This document shows, piece by piece, positions 10,746-21,984 of a stretch of DNA of 64,000 nucleotides. Below the pieces are notes generated by a model, which was given only the letters and a program-made list of their open reading frames with translations, was not told the origin of the DNA and did no database searches. The DNA is from Syngnathus acus (lineage: Eukaryota; Chordata; Actinopteri; Syngnathiformes; Syngnathidae): contig NC_051095.1 in NCBI RefSeq assembly GCF_901709675.1, positions 27,055,456-27,119,455 of the forward strand, given 5' to 3'. Within the stretch, counting starts at the first letter, position 1. Each line of letters opens with the position of its first letter. The position numbers and the translations under genes are program-made.

Positions 10746-10746
<1 letters not shown>
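9554..10746. other. Unclassified repeat-like sequence
   Basis: No gene recognised. 9880-10140 begins with an (ATGA)n-like end and reads like the reverse complement of a LINE 3' end. The passage GTATTGGGAGG occurs twice (about 9759 and 9806). 10500-10740 is GC-richer and may derive from a retroelement, but I find no protein motif. Confidence 0.4.

Positions 10747-10832
<86 letters not shown>
10747..10832. repeat. (TG)43 microsatellite
   Basis: An uninterrupted dinucleotide run of 86 bases. The Cys-Val or Thr-His chains it would encode are artefacts. Confidence 0.97.
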
Positions 10833-10835
<3 letters not shown>

Positions 10836-11246
10836 TTACCACCATCTGGATCCGCAACTGGAAGAGTAGAAGCAGGTCCGGGAAAACAGCACCCTTTCTG
10901 GAATTTTTACACATTGTCTTTAAAAATTTTTAAACCTTATCATCCCTATATTGTTACCACATTTTGTATTCATTCCAGATTGTTGTCTCTCATTCATTCC
11001 TTCCTTTCGAGATGCTTCTTCTGCTCCTCTCATCACTGTATGTTGAATGCCCTGTTAAGACTCCAAAAACAACTAATAAAATAATAAATTTAATAAATTA
11101 ATTAAAAAATTAATAAAAAAATAAAATAGAAAATTCCTGCTTTAGCAATCATCTCATTAACGATGTAGCTAGCTTCGACTGCTGCATTATTCTCTGTGGT
11201 TGCTTTCTTAAAGAAATCTTGTTGCCTCAGCAGACGTGTTTTAAGA
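10833..11246. other. Non-coding, AT-rich
   Basis: No conserved coding sequence. A/T-rich tract at 11080-11130. The right end is the insertion site of a hAT element. Confidence 0.45.
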
Positions 11247-12176
11247 CAGTGGTCCCCAACCACCGGGCCGCGGACCGGTACCGGTCCGTGGGTCACTTGG
11301 TACCGGGCCCCCAAGCCGCACAGAAAAAAATATATAATTTTTTTTTAATCGACGATCGATTATTTCAGGTCAAGACGCTCGTCCCGGTCCCGTGACATGT
11401 TTCCCCAGTCGAGCCCGCAAAGCTAGCAAAAATGAGTATGAATTTATTTTGAAAAATATAACAAATTTGGCGATTCTCTCCCAATTACATCTGTCGGTGC
11501 ATCTGTGTCTCTTGACACAGGTTAATTCAGGTCAAGACGCTCGTCCCGGTCACGTTACATGTCACCCCAGTCGAGCCCGCGAAGCAAGCAAAAATGAGCA
11601 AGAAACAGATGTTTGGAAAGCTTCTTCAGAAAAGGAAAAAAGCCCAATGAGGAGACAGAAGAAGAAGAGGTTGCAACTTTTAAGAAAAGGAAAGCTGCAT
11701 TTAAAAGAAAATTTCAGGAGTCCTACTTAAAATATGGATTTATCGCCACAGGTGACTCTGACGCGCCAAGCCCACTCTACATAATATGTGGCGAGAGACT
11801 AGCTAACGAGGTATTGAAGCCTTCAAAACTGCTTCGGCACATGGATACCAAGCATCCTGCATTAAAAGACAAACCTTCGGAATTTTTTGAAAGAAAAAAA
11901 CGTGAACATCAACAGCACACTTCGGGTGTCATTGTCTCCGATTACGTCTAGACGGGACTGGCTTGTTTCTGAGAAACAAGCTCAGTGCTCCCACTAATTC
12001 AACATAATGGTGAGTTTTATTTTTATGTGGTTTATATTTGTTTTTATGCCAGTCGTATCATTTTATTTCATCGTATTTATATATTTATTTTAAATGTATT
12101 ATTTACTTATATAAATGTATTATTTATTTATATAAAGGCCGGTCGGCGAAAATATTTCTGACACGTAACCGGTCTG
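11247..12176 (+). mobile_element. hAT (ZBED5-like) deletion derivative, copy 1
   Basis: It starts CAGTGGTCCCCAACC and ends near the conserved GACACGTAACCGGTC, but lacks the final terminus. The frame 11613-11951 encodes a Lys-rich segment, then CGERLANEVLKPSKLLRHMDTKHP, a BED-type zinc finger (C-x2-C upstream, H-x5-H downstream). The DDE/RNase H region is deleted. A 162-bp duplication lies ahead of the frame (starts at 11365 and 11527). Related copies: 35514-36448, 42730-43637, 48925-49906. Confidence 0.82.
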
Positions 12177-12410
12177 TGTTTTTTCAATCTGCCTCCATAG
12201 CCTTCTATCTTTTCTAACAATGGAGTGAAAAGAAGTGAGTGAATGGAATGAATCAAAAATAGTTAACTGTTACCCATGCAACGAATCTGAACAAATTTAC
12301 ATTTCTAAGACACTGCTGATGGCATGTTTATAAATGTCGATTTATTAACCAGAAACCAAATTTACATATGTAACTATTGGTCAATCCACAAATTCCAAAG
12401 CACATTGTAT
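12177..12410. other. Short gap without features
   Basis: AT-rich sequence between a hAT remnant and a LINE; nothing recognised. Confidence 0.5.
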
Positions 12411-14665
12411 TTGAGTGCTTTATTTGAGGGCGTGTTTTGAGACCACCGACTGGGGGATGTTCCAGAGAGTCCACGGGGATGAAATAGATGGTCTTGTAGA
12501 CTGTGTCACGGACTACATCAAGTTCTGCGAGGAGAGCATCGTCCCCATTAAAAAGGTGCGCTGCTTTCCTAATAACAAGCCGTGGATTAATGGCAACATC
12601 AAGGCCCTCTTGACAAGGAAGAGGAGGCTGTTTAAAGCAGGGGAAATTGAGGGGGCCAAGGCCGCTCAAAAGGAGGTGAAGAGGGAGATGAGAGCAGCTA
12701 AAGACAACTACAGGAGGAAACTGGAGGGAGGGCTGGTGGCCCACAGCTCTAAGGAGGTGTGGAAGGGCTTTAAGAAGATCACAGGTCTCAGGCAGCCACA
12801 TACGGTGGTGGAGGGGACCCGAGAGCAGGCAGATGACCTGAACTGCTTTTTTAACAGGTTTGATCAACCTGTCTGTCCCCTGTCACCCCCCACCGTCCCC
12901 CTCCCTCTCCCTTCTCCAATTCATCCCACCCCAGGAAGCTGTATCCCCCACTTCTCCTGACCCCCTCACATCCCAGTGGCAGGTGCCTCCCACCACCACT
13001 GGTTGGAAACAGGGAGCATGCTCCACACCTGGAGACGCCCACAGCTTAATAACATCTGAGCAGGTGAGGAAGCAGTTCTCCAGAGTGAACATGCACAAGG
13101 CCAGAGGACCGGATAACATCAACCCCAAGGTACTGAAGGGGTGTGCTGGAGAGCTAGCGGACATATTCCATCATCTCTTCAGTCTATCTCTAAGACTGAG
13201 GAAGGTTCCGCAGCTCTGGAAGACCTCATGCATCGTCCCGGTGCCAAAGAATGGACGGCCCAGCACTCCAAACGATTACAGACCGGTTGCCCTAACATCT
13301 CAGGTCATGAAGATCTTGGAGAGGCTGGTGCTGCAACATCTTAAACCCCAGGTGAAGGATTATCTGGACCCCCGGCAGTTTGCATATTAAGAGAATGTGG
13401 GGGTGGAAGATGCCGTCATCTACATGCTACACAGGGCCTACACACACCTGGAGAAGCCACGGAGCATGGTGAGGATCATGTTCTTCGACTTCTCCAGCGC
13501 ATTCAATACCATCAAGCCATCACTACTGGCAGACAAACTAGCGGTGATGGGTGTAGAAGACTCCCTGACAGCTTGGATCCACAACTACCTGACAGATAGA
13601 CGACAGTACGTTAGACTGCAGGGCTGTCAGTCTGAGGTGGTGGTATGTAACACCTTGGGCCCCCCAAGGAACTGTCCGGGCACCATTTCTCTTCACCGTC
13701 TACACCTCCGACTTCCAATTCAGCTCACACCAGTGCCACCTGCAGAAGTTCTCTGATGACTCCTCTATTGTGGGCTATATCACAGATGACAGGGAGGAGT
13801 ACAAGGCCCTGGTGGAGAACTTTGTGAAGTGGTGCGACACCAACCACCTTCTGCTCAACATCAGCAAAACCAAGGAGTTGTTGGTGGATTTTAGGAGGAA
13901 GAGAGGGACCTCAGCCCCTATCACCATCAAGGGAGTGGAAGTTGAAAGAGTGGACTCCTACAGGTACCTGGGGGTACATTTTAACAACAAACTGGACTGG
14001 TCCGACAACACCGAGGCTCTTATCAGGAAGGGGCAGAGCAGGATGTTTTTCCTGAGAAGGCTGAGGTCGTTTAATGTTTGTAATAGGCTACTGAGAAGGT
14101 TTTATCAGTCAGTGGTCTCCAGTGTCCTGTTCTTCGCCAGGGCCTGCTGGGGAGGCAACATCTGTGCCAGGGACGCTACCAGGCTGAACAAGCTCGTGAA
14201 GAAGGCCAGCTCTGTGGTGGGGACCGGGTTAGACAGCGTGGTCAAACAGAGGATGGGGAAAAAACTGGCGGCCATGTTGGCCAATCCCTCCCATCCACTG
14301 CACATCAAGCTGACGCGGATGAGGAGCAAATTCAGCAACAGATTTGTCCTCCCCCGTCAGAGCACAAAGAGATTTGGACAGTCATTTATTCCAGCTGCTT
14401 TCCGACTCTACAATCAGGCCCGCAGGCGCGGGGAGACCTGGAGCTAGAGACTTGGGACTTTTTATCTGCACATGATGCACTTTAGTAAACTACCAGTTTG
14501 CACTGCATGTTATTGGACCAGCAGTGTGTTATATTTATTGCATTGTGAACTTTGTTTTTTCTGTTTGTCTTCCTCTTTTTTAAATGTCACGGGCTGTTTG
14601 ACAACTAATTTTCCCCAGAGGGGACAATAAAGGTTTCAATCAATCAATCAATCAATCAATCAGGT
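12411..14665 (+). pseudogene. Rex1/CR1-like LINE with several breaks, (ATCA)n tail
   Basis: It opens inside the linker between endonuclease and RT (NNKPWINGNIKALL), then [39 protein letters not shown], an in-frame stop after QFAY at about 13388-13390, [12 protein letters not shown] (motif A), a frameshift between about 13650 and 13770, FSDDSSIVGY in the catalytic motif C position, and a C-terminal region to the stop at 14445-14447. The 3' UTR ends with (ATCA)n at about 14636-14662. At least two frame changes and one stop make it inactive. Confidence 0.88.
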
Positions 14666-14686
14666 GGCGTATTTATTTATTTAGGA

Positions 14687-14998
14687 TTGAAGATGGGGTG
14701 CTGCATGCATGTGTGCCATTCATGTAAAGAGCCCACTAAAATAATTCCATTTTCAGAGACAAGTTGGGTCAAATTTATTAATTGTACATTGCAGTGGGCT
14801 AATTTAGATGTCCCAGAAAGTGCAATAGCACAATTTGCTGTTAAAACATTCAACTTAACAGTTAACAGCCCAATTCCAGATGTGCTAGCTAATGCAGGTT
14901 ACCACAGAGAATGCTACATGCAATTTGCAAACACACGGAACATAGAGGCTGCCCGCAAGAGGAAGGAAAAAATGACAAAGACCGCAAAAGGTTCGTAC
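14687..14998 (+). CDS. Unknown Cys/His-rich ORF fragment
   Basis: A frame of about 105 residues begins MKMGCCMHVCHSCKEPTK and contains ETSWVKFINCTLQWANLD, AGYHRECYMQF and a Lys/Arg-rich end. The spaced CxxC and HxxxC residues could bind zinc. It runs without a terminator into LINE 3' sequence at about 14999, so its right side is lost. A related piece, EKRKMTKTRAQGTYSIK, appears near 17098-17150. I suspect the start of a multicopy, transposon-associated gene. Not a confirmed host gene. Confidence 0.4.
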
Positions 14999-16640
14999 CA
15001 AATTAGATTAGATTCAAATTTATTGTCAATGTACAGCACAAGTACAGTACAGCGAAAAGAACTTTGACATTGAACCAGAAGTGCAAAAAGCAGTAAAGTG
15101 CAGAGTAAAAAGTAATACTGAGCAGTAGGTACAGTGCAATCAGGTAAATATGAGGTGAGTTATACTATGCGGGATAATATACATGAGGGACGAGTGACTA
15201 GGTAAATATTTACAATAAGGTGCAGTAGAACAAATATTTGCAGGCGGTATTAGAATGCTGATTATAAATATTGGGTTATAAATATGCAACATAGTGTCAG
15301 TATAACCAGATATGAACAGATATGTACCGTAATTTTCGGACTATAAATCGCTCCGGAGTATAAGTCGCACCAGCCATAAAATGCCCAAAAATGTGAAAAA
15401 AAACATATATAAGTCGCTCCGGAGTATAAGTCTCCGGAGTATAAGTCGCATTTTGGGGGGCAATTTATTCGACAAAATCCAACACCAAGAACAGACATGA
15501 ACGAGCAACAACAGGCTAAACGATACGGTATGCTAACGTGACAAACACAAACGAGGAGCTGAGAACGGGCCTGACGTAACATTCAGTTATTTTTAAAAAA
15601 CTCTTACATAAATAACACGTTTATAAAACCATTTGTGTCACTCCAATTCATTAAATCCATCGATCGTCCTTTGTCAACAATGCCGTGTGCCGTGCCGTAG
15701 TTCAAATTATTCCACAGGCCCATACAACGATATATAAACTATATTTTAAATAACTATCACATAAACAACAACATTATCAAACCATTTGTGTCACTCCAAA
15801 TCATTAAATCCATCGATCAAATTTCTCGTCTTTTATCGATCGTCCTTTGTCAACAATGCCGTGTGCCGCGCCGCAGTTCAAATTATTCCACAGGCCCATA
15901 CAACGATATATAAACTATATTTTAAATAACTATCACATAAACAACAATATTATCAAACCATTTGTGTCACTCCAAATCATTAAATCCATCCATCAAATTT
16001 CTCGTCCTTTATGTCATCCTGGTGACAGAGGACATGTTCAGCGGATATGGCGCTTTAAAGTGTTAATTACTTTATTTGATTTTTTCTCTCTATTTTTCAT
16101 GTTTTGAATATGTTCAAGATAAAGATATCAAAGCATGTGAAGTGATCAACTATACTAAAAATAACATGTGAAGTGGTCAACTATACTTGTAAGTGATGTT
16201 AATGATCAAGTAAAAATTTGTGAAAAAAACTTATATAAGTCGCTCCTGAGTATAAGTCGCCCCCCCACCCAAACTATGAAAAAAACCGCGACTTATAGTC
16301 CGAAAATTAAGGTATGTACAAGCGGAGTAAGAGTGATGAATAAATATATAGGCTAGGAATGCAGCAATTATATGCAGATATGGACAGTATATGCAGGTAA
16401 TACAGGTGTTGTTGTGGTGGGGTTGTTGTGCTGCAGGGTTCAGAACTCATCAGATCAGGGTGATGACAGGGGTGTTGTGCTGCGGAGTTCAGGGCGATGA
16501 CGGCAGAGGGGAAAAAGCTTTTCCTCAGTCTACCCGAACAGTCCGGTATCGCTTCCTAGAAGAAAAAAAGAGTAAACAGTCTGTGGTTGGGATGATAGGA
16601 ATCTTTGATGATGCACTTTACTTTAAACATATGGCACATG
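14999..16640 (-). mobile_element. L2/CR1-like LINE 3' end, split by pogo element
   Basis: It begins with the reverse complement of a LINE tail (ATTAGATTAGATTCAAATTT) and continues after the pogo-like insertion into sequence at 16380-16560 that reads on the minus strand like a LINE C-terminus. Only the 3' part is present. Confidence 0.6.
15327..16312. mobile_element. pogo-like non-autonomous element P1
   Basis: It starts CCGTAATTTTCGGACTATAA, ends TTATAGTCCGAAAATTAAGG, and is flanked by TA on each side. Subterminal AAGTCGCTCCGGAGTATAAG repeats are typical of this family in the window (P1-P5, P8-P10). It has a tandem internal duplication of 176 bp (TGCCGTGTGC at 15681 and 15857). No transposase. 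Confidence 0.85.
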
Positions 16641-18150
16641 ATTATTGTATTTTATTTTACTGGACTGGCCGTGAAGTTTGCTCTGGTTTTTCTCTTAAGG
16701 AGAAAGCTATGAATATGGGTGTGAGAGATGTGTATTAATCCTGTAACATGGGCACAGCATGTATGAGTCAAGGTCAGATCTAGTCTGGAATAGACAGGAA
16801 TCAACAGAATGTTGATTTTGTGATGTGTAACTACAGTGCAGGGGTGTCCAGCTCAATCTTTGATCTTGCAAGATTACGATAGACCCCTCAGGCTAGGTTA
16901 GATTAGGCCTAGAAGATATCTGTAGTGTCGTCCAAGGTTGAGCATCTGGGGAAACAGAAAAACAACCAATACATTTTGGAGCATTGCTACTACATTACAT
17001 AAAGTTAGTCATCACATTATCTCTCTATCTACCCCCCCCCCCCCCATCCAATTTAGTTTCCCTTTCAAATGTAGAAGACGCAGAGGCACACGTAACTGAG
17101 AAGAGAAAAATGACCAAGACAAGAGCACAGGGAACATACAGTATCAAAGAGGATACAAGCACTTCTGTGAAACACCTACCTTGTACAGACGTGTGTGTGT
17201 GTGTTTGGACTGTCTGGACACTGTTAATAATAAATGGTAATGTTGTTATTGTGTTACAAATATAAATGTTCTCTACCACTATGATCCTCTCTTTGGTCTT
17301 GTTTAATGGTATTCCACTACCCACAACATGCTAGTGAAACACCCAACAAGAAAGTGAAACAACTATTATTAGCATTGGGTTAGGGTTGTTTGACAAACGT
17401 TTATGTTAGATTACTATCTGAGAAAGACGGTAAGGCAAAACCAGGAGTTACTGTAGCTACTCTCTGTAACGTAAATTAGTCATGTGTAATCTCTGAAGCC
17501 AAAATTGACTGCATATAAACTGCTGATGACTCCTAACATCCTATCACATTTTAGGACTTTTCACACTGCACGTTCTTAGCCTCGGGGCTATCCTTAGCCA
17601 TTTTCAATATGAATTTATATTAAATAAGAACTTACAGAGTGCGAACAAGTCCATTGTTGTCCATAGATCCGAGGCAATATTTACTTCCTAGTCCCTGAGT
17701 TGAAGGAATGCCATTGGGAGACATCAAGTCACGTGACGTTGTTACGGGTTTTGATTGGTTCTGCAGCAAGGACCCCTTTGCAGCAGTGCCTGTTGCGTTT
17801 CGCAATCAAACATTGATTTTCATAAAACGATGACCAAAAAACAGCTCCCAACAATCAGAATTGTGGTAATATAAAATCCATGTAGGTCATATTAAAATAT
17901 CACATCCTCCCTACAACCAGATCAATCATTTCACTAACGAAAGCCTCTAGCGAGCTTCGGCCCGCCACCTAAATCTGGATACAGGGAGAGTTAGTCCGCC
18001 CTTCCAAATTCGCCATGTTTTATGCACTCCACGGAGGCGGAGCTTCCAGGGCTGCGAAGGACCCAGCCTCGAACTGGCCTTGGAGGACGCAGCCTGTGAA
18101 TTTGGACACAACTAGTATATGTACTTGCCGTCGTTAGCGATCTAGAAAGG
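16641..18150. other. hars upstream region
   Basis: No complete gene. A poly-C tract lies at about 17033-17045, and a short frame at 17050-17165 resembles the end of the unknown ORF at 14687. From about 17390 the sequence looks unique and grows CpG-richer toward the hars start. I see no divergently transcribed coding exon. Confidence 0.5.
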
Positions 18151-18159
18151 CCGATCCTC

Positions 18160-18171
18160 TGCGCATGCGCG
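18160..18171. promoter_or_regulatory. NRF-1-like site upstream of hars
   Basis: TGCGCATGCGCG matches the palindromic NRF-1 consensus. It lies about 100 bp before the start codon in CpG-rich sequence with no clear TATA box, as expected for a housekeeping tRNA synthetase promoter. Binding is inferred from the motif only. Confidence 0.6.
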
Positions 18172-18270
18172 CCTCAGGTCGTGCAGGAGCCGCTGATCGT
18201 GTCTTGACGAGGGTTTTCCGACACAGACGTTAAGTGTGGGTGTCTAGCTAAAATACACATTTGACGAACA

Positions 18271-18360
18271 ATGGAAGGAAAAACTCAGATCCAAGAAGCA
18301 ATTAAAACTCAAGGTGACATGGTTCGTAGGATGAAGTCCGAGAAGGCAAGCAAAGAGGAG
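18271..18360 (+). CDS. hars: hars exon 1, cytosolic start, WHEP domain
   Basis: ATG at 18271 opens 30 codons (MEGKTQIQEAIKTQGDMVRR...) ending at GAG before the donor GTAAGC. It encodes the first helix of the WHEP domain, a basic helical hairpin found in several animal tRNA synthetases. The start is chosen because it opens the conserved domain, with no upstream in-frame alternative. Phase 0 at the donor. The enzyme charges tRNA-His with histidine in the cytosol. Confidence 0.95.
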
Positions 18361-19272
18361 GTAAGCATCGTTATAATTGCATACAAGTGACCCGTCATTA
18401 TACCGTTGAGGGGTTAACATGGTGTGCCCATATATCACACATGATGAGTGCATGAAATGGGGGAAGAAATCGAATAATAAAGGAGCTCAGATTACAGTAA
18501 TCGGCGGAATTTAACTACGAATAAAACGGCATTCATTCACTGTTGTGGTTAGAAAAGGTAGAGGGAAGCCAGGAATGTTTGCACAAGTCCAGGAAGCAGC
18601 ATAAATTACTTTTAAAATTGTAATTTGGTCTCAGTACTTAAACATTTACTTTTCTTAGTGGCGTTTTAGTTGTATTCAGACGTCTGATGCAATAGGTAAC
18701 TGGGTAGACAAGCAGCAGTAATTGCAAACTTAAATACTGAAATCATTATCATAAAATATACTGACAATCTACGCTTATCCGGGTAACTCTGAAAACGCCT
18801 TTACACCGTATTAGTTTTAAATTAATTGTCCTCGAATCTGTACGTTACATTTTACCGCAGACCATTGACACAGTACTAACGTCGTACACTGTTGCTGCTG
18901 ATGCAATGCATACAGATTGTGTACGACCTTTAAAGCAGGGCTGTGCCTATATGTGGATTGCTTTCGGCCGGATACTTTGATTGACTTAGTACATCTTATG
19001 TTCTGTCCTTCTCAACTGGGGTATTGATGCATCATACACCGCCACCCCTAGTGATAGGGTTGCTTACCACTTTTCTCCTGTTCTTCCTGCCTGACCGTTG
19101 GTGTCCTGCTGGCCATTCACGGAATATATTGACCATCTACGGAATACGTTGTACCAACTGGCTCCTTCATTACTTTGAATGGCTTTTGGGTTGGCTGCCA
19201 CAATACCATTGGATGATACACTCCTGAATTTTGGTTTATTTTTGACACGGTTTTGTGCCCTGTGTTCTTGAA

Positions 19273-19383
19273 ATGAACATGTTCGCCATGTTTGCTGTCC
19301 GGACCCACTCTGCTACTGTTGGCTTCCTACTCGCAAACTGTGCCAAATCTCAATGTTCTTTGATGGGAATCACTGTGGCTCAG
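19273..19383 (+). CDS. hars: Candidate alternative exon 1 with mitochondrial leader
   Basis: ATG at 19273 opens 37 codons (MNMFAMFAVRTHSATVG...) ending GTGGCTCAG before the strong donor GTATGT at 19384. The length is a multiple of three and the donor is phase 0, so splicing to exon 2 (19628) would read directly into VDKEVAKLL. The 37 residues include Arg, His and Lys but no Asp or Glu, with hydrophobic and hydroxylated residues between, as expected of a mitochondrial presequence. Zebrafish hars is, as I recall, reported to make both cytosolic and mitochondrial forms from one gene, which makes the reading plausible. No transcript evidence is available here. Confidence 0.62.
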
Positions 19384-19627
19384 GTATGTACTATATTTAT
19401 GTCTAGTATTTCACATGTATGTGCTTGTTTCTGTGTTGCATGTATATCAAATTTTATCACTGTTATAAGCACATATAAGCATTTTAGAATTGGTTTTATG
19501 GAATTTTGAATTGATTCCGAATCGCCAGGACTAGGAATTGAGATTCTTTGTAGAATAGATTTTTTTCTGCACTCCTAGTTGTGATAATGCCATGTTATAA
19601 ATTCTATTGCTAACTTGTCCAACGCAG

Positions 19628-19717
19628 GTTGACAAAGAAGTTGCCAAACTTCTACAACTGAAAGCGCAATTGGGAGGAGATGATGCAAAACATCAGTTTG
19701 TTCTTAAAACAGCTAAG
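19628..19717 (+). CDS. hars: hars exon 2, WHEP domain second helix
   Basis: Acceptor AACGCAG then 30 codons VDKEVAKLLQLKAQLGG...FVLKTAK, donor GTAAGG. This completes the WHEP domain and the linker to the class II catalytic core. It closely matches the vertebrate HARS sequence EEVAKLLKLKAQLG. Phase 0 at both ends, so it can accept either first exon. Confidence 0.97.
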
Positions 19718-19978
19718 GTAAGGTTCACTGTGCTGCAAGTGACTTAAGATATTCTTTTGATCATTGAAAAGGTTTGCTGGAAATCTGTAAAAATGTGAGA
19801 ACATATCTTTAGTTTTACTTTTTCAATTTAAGGGTAAGTTTTCAACAAGATGTTTGTAGCTTTAGGAATGTATGTATATTCTATGTAAGCTGTATCATTT
19901 TTGTTTTCTGCTTATTTCTGCCACAATAAATACCAGCCAGATAGTAGTTATTCACTGAGTCTTTCACTGTTGAACTAA

Positions 19979-20130
19979 GACCATCCATCCATCCATCCAT
20001 CCATCCATCCATCCATCCATCCATCCATCCATCCATCCATCCATCCATCCATCCATCCATCCATCCATCCATCCATCCATCCATCCATCCTCTGTACCCG
20101 TTTGTGCCCACGGGGGTCGCTCTGTAACAA
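19979..20130 (-). repeat. Expanded (ATCC)n on a SINE 3' end
   Basis: About 27 copies of CCAT/ATCC span 19979-20090 and are followed by CCCACGGGGGTCGCTCTG, the reverse complement of the SINE end seen at 24974-25325. The tract is therefore most likely the expanded tail of a truncated minus-strand SINE in hars intron 2. Confidence 0.85.
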
Positions 20131-20730
20131 AAGAAACAAACAGAAGAACCCTTTAATACCCAAAGATTGTAACGTATCACTGAAGACCAGTGAGGATTTT
20201 GCAATCCAAATTTTATTATTGTAAAAATCAATATGAAGTTTATTGTTTTTCATTCAATTAAAATTTAACTATTAAAAGAATATGTACATTTCACAACGTG
20301 AACTGATTGGTCTATCACACCTGCAGGATGTGAAGATTCAAGAGTGAGAGGACACTTGGCTATTCTACTTGAAGGGCTTTTCCATTAGATTTTGTGACCC
20401 ACAGCCACTTTCATAGTTGGAGCTAAGACTTTTAGCCAACAGTACTTGCTTCACCCAGTGTGCAAGCATGGGAGTGGAACTGTATTATCATGGTTGTCAT
20501 CTGCAAAATTAAGAAGGAAGTTTCTGGTTTCTCCTTTAGAACATGAGTTTGAACAACTATGTAAATTGTGATGGTTTGATTTCTGTGGCTTGTACAAAGT
20601 AGACATAATAGAAAAGTATTTTATTATTCTCATATTCCAAGTAGAGAAAAAAAAATCAGCATTTAAGCCATTACTGGAAGCAAGTGGGAAGCAACTATGC
20701 ATGTTTGAAATGTAGCTAATACCTTTAATT
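20131..20730. other. hars intron 2 sequence, no feature
   Basis: AT-rich intronic DNA. Only short chance frames; no repeat family recognised. Confidence 0.5.
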
Positions 20731-21294
20731 CCGTATTTTCCGGATTATAAGTCGCTCCGGAGTACAAGTCGCACCAGCCATTAAATGCATAACAAAGAAG
20801 AAAAAGACATGTATGTCGCAATGGAGTATAAGTCATATTTTGGGGGGAAATTTATTTGATAAAATCCAACACTAAGAACAGACACGTCATCTTGAAAAGC
20901 AATTTAAAATAAAAATAGAGTAGAGGCAACAACAGGCTGAATAATTGTATGGTATGCTAAAGTTACATAACACATAAACAACGAACTGAGAACGTGCCTC
21001 GTATGTTAACATAACATCTTAAGAGTTATTCAAATAACTATAGCATAAATAACATGCTAACAAGTTTACCAAACAGTCCGTGTCACTCCAAATCACTAAA
21101 TCCAATGAAATCTTCATCCTCTGTGTCACTTTTATACAACTTTGCTAACTCCGGAAGTAGAAGATGCGGCGCTTCCTCTTCTACATCGCTTACGTCAGAC
21201 TGTTAATAATTTCACACATAAATCGCTCCCGAGTATAAGTCGCACCCCAGGCCAAGCTATGTAAAAAAACTGCGACTTAGTCTGGAAAATACGG
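20731..21294. mobile_element. pogo-like non-autonomous element P2
   Basis: CCGTATTTTCCGGATTATAA at the left and a GTCTGGAAAATACGG right end. TA follows the right end; the left flank is TT. Subterminal AAGTCGCTCCGGAG motif present. It lies in hars intron 2. Confidence 0.8.
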
Positions 21295-21597
21295 TACATT
21301 TGGAGTGCGTTTTATTTGTATTTTATTTAACTTTAATTCATTCAGGTAAGGTCATTGAGAAAAGATTCTCTTGCGATGCCAAGTATACCATTAAAAAAAG
21401 CAAAAATGGTCAATACAAGAAAGTTGTGACACTAGATACTTGTCTTTTTTTGTTGTGTGTGTGTGTTTGATCAAATATTTTGAGGATGCTTATTCATCAT
21501 CATTCTTTCCACTTCACAGTGTAGCTTGCAGTTTGAAACATTAAAAACCATATGGAATAGTTGATCATTTACAATTGACAAATTGTCCTTGTTTCAG

Positions 21598-21717
21598 GGA
21601 ACGAGAGACTACAACCCTAAGCAGATGGCAATAAGAGAGAGAGTTTTTAACACCATCATCAGCTGTTTCAAACGCCATGGAGCAGAAACCATCGACACAC
21701 CTGTTTTTGAACTAAAG
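21598..21717 (+). CDS. hars: hars exon 3, motif 1 region
   Basis: Acceptor GTTTCAG, 40 codons [16 protein letters not shown]...[20 protein letters not shown], donor GTCAAG. It contains the GTRDY start of the catalytic core and class II motif 1, whose conserved proline is in DTPVFE. Motif 1 forms the dimer interface. Phase 0. Confidence 0.97.
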
Positions 21718-21806
21718 GTCAAGATTCTCACTGCCTTACACAAATGTAAATTATTAATGATTTTTTTATCTTCGCGACATAATACTTTGTGCTTGTTGAT
21801 ATGTAG

Positions 21807-21947
<141 letters not shown>

Positions 21948-21984
21948 TGAGGCTTACATACAGATCTGTCATATTTAAAACCTA

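Noticed and set aside
18244-18453. Minus-strand ORF overlapping hars exon 1 as a divergent gene
   Set aside because: Short, unconserved and antisense to a certain exon.
19024-19227. Hydrophobic ORF as the alternative hars first exon
   Set aside because: It ends in a stop before any donor, whereas 19273-19383 ends at a strong donor in the right phase.
19881-20253. Open frames with repeated Trp-Met-Asp-Gly
   Set aside because: Translation of the (ATCC)n SINE tail.
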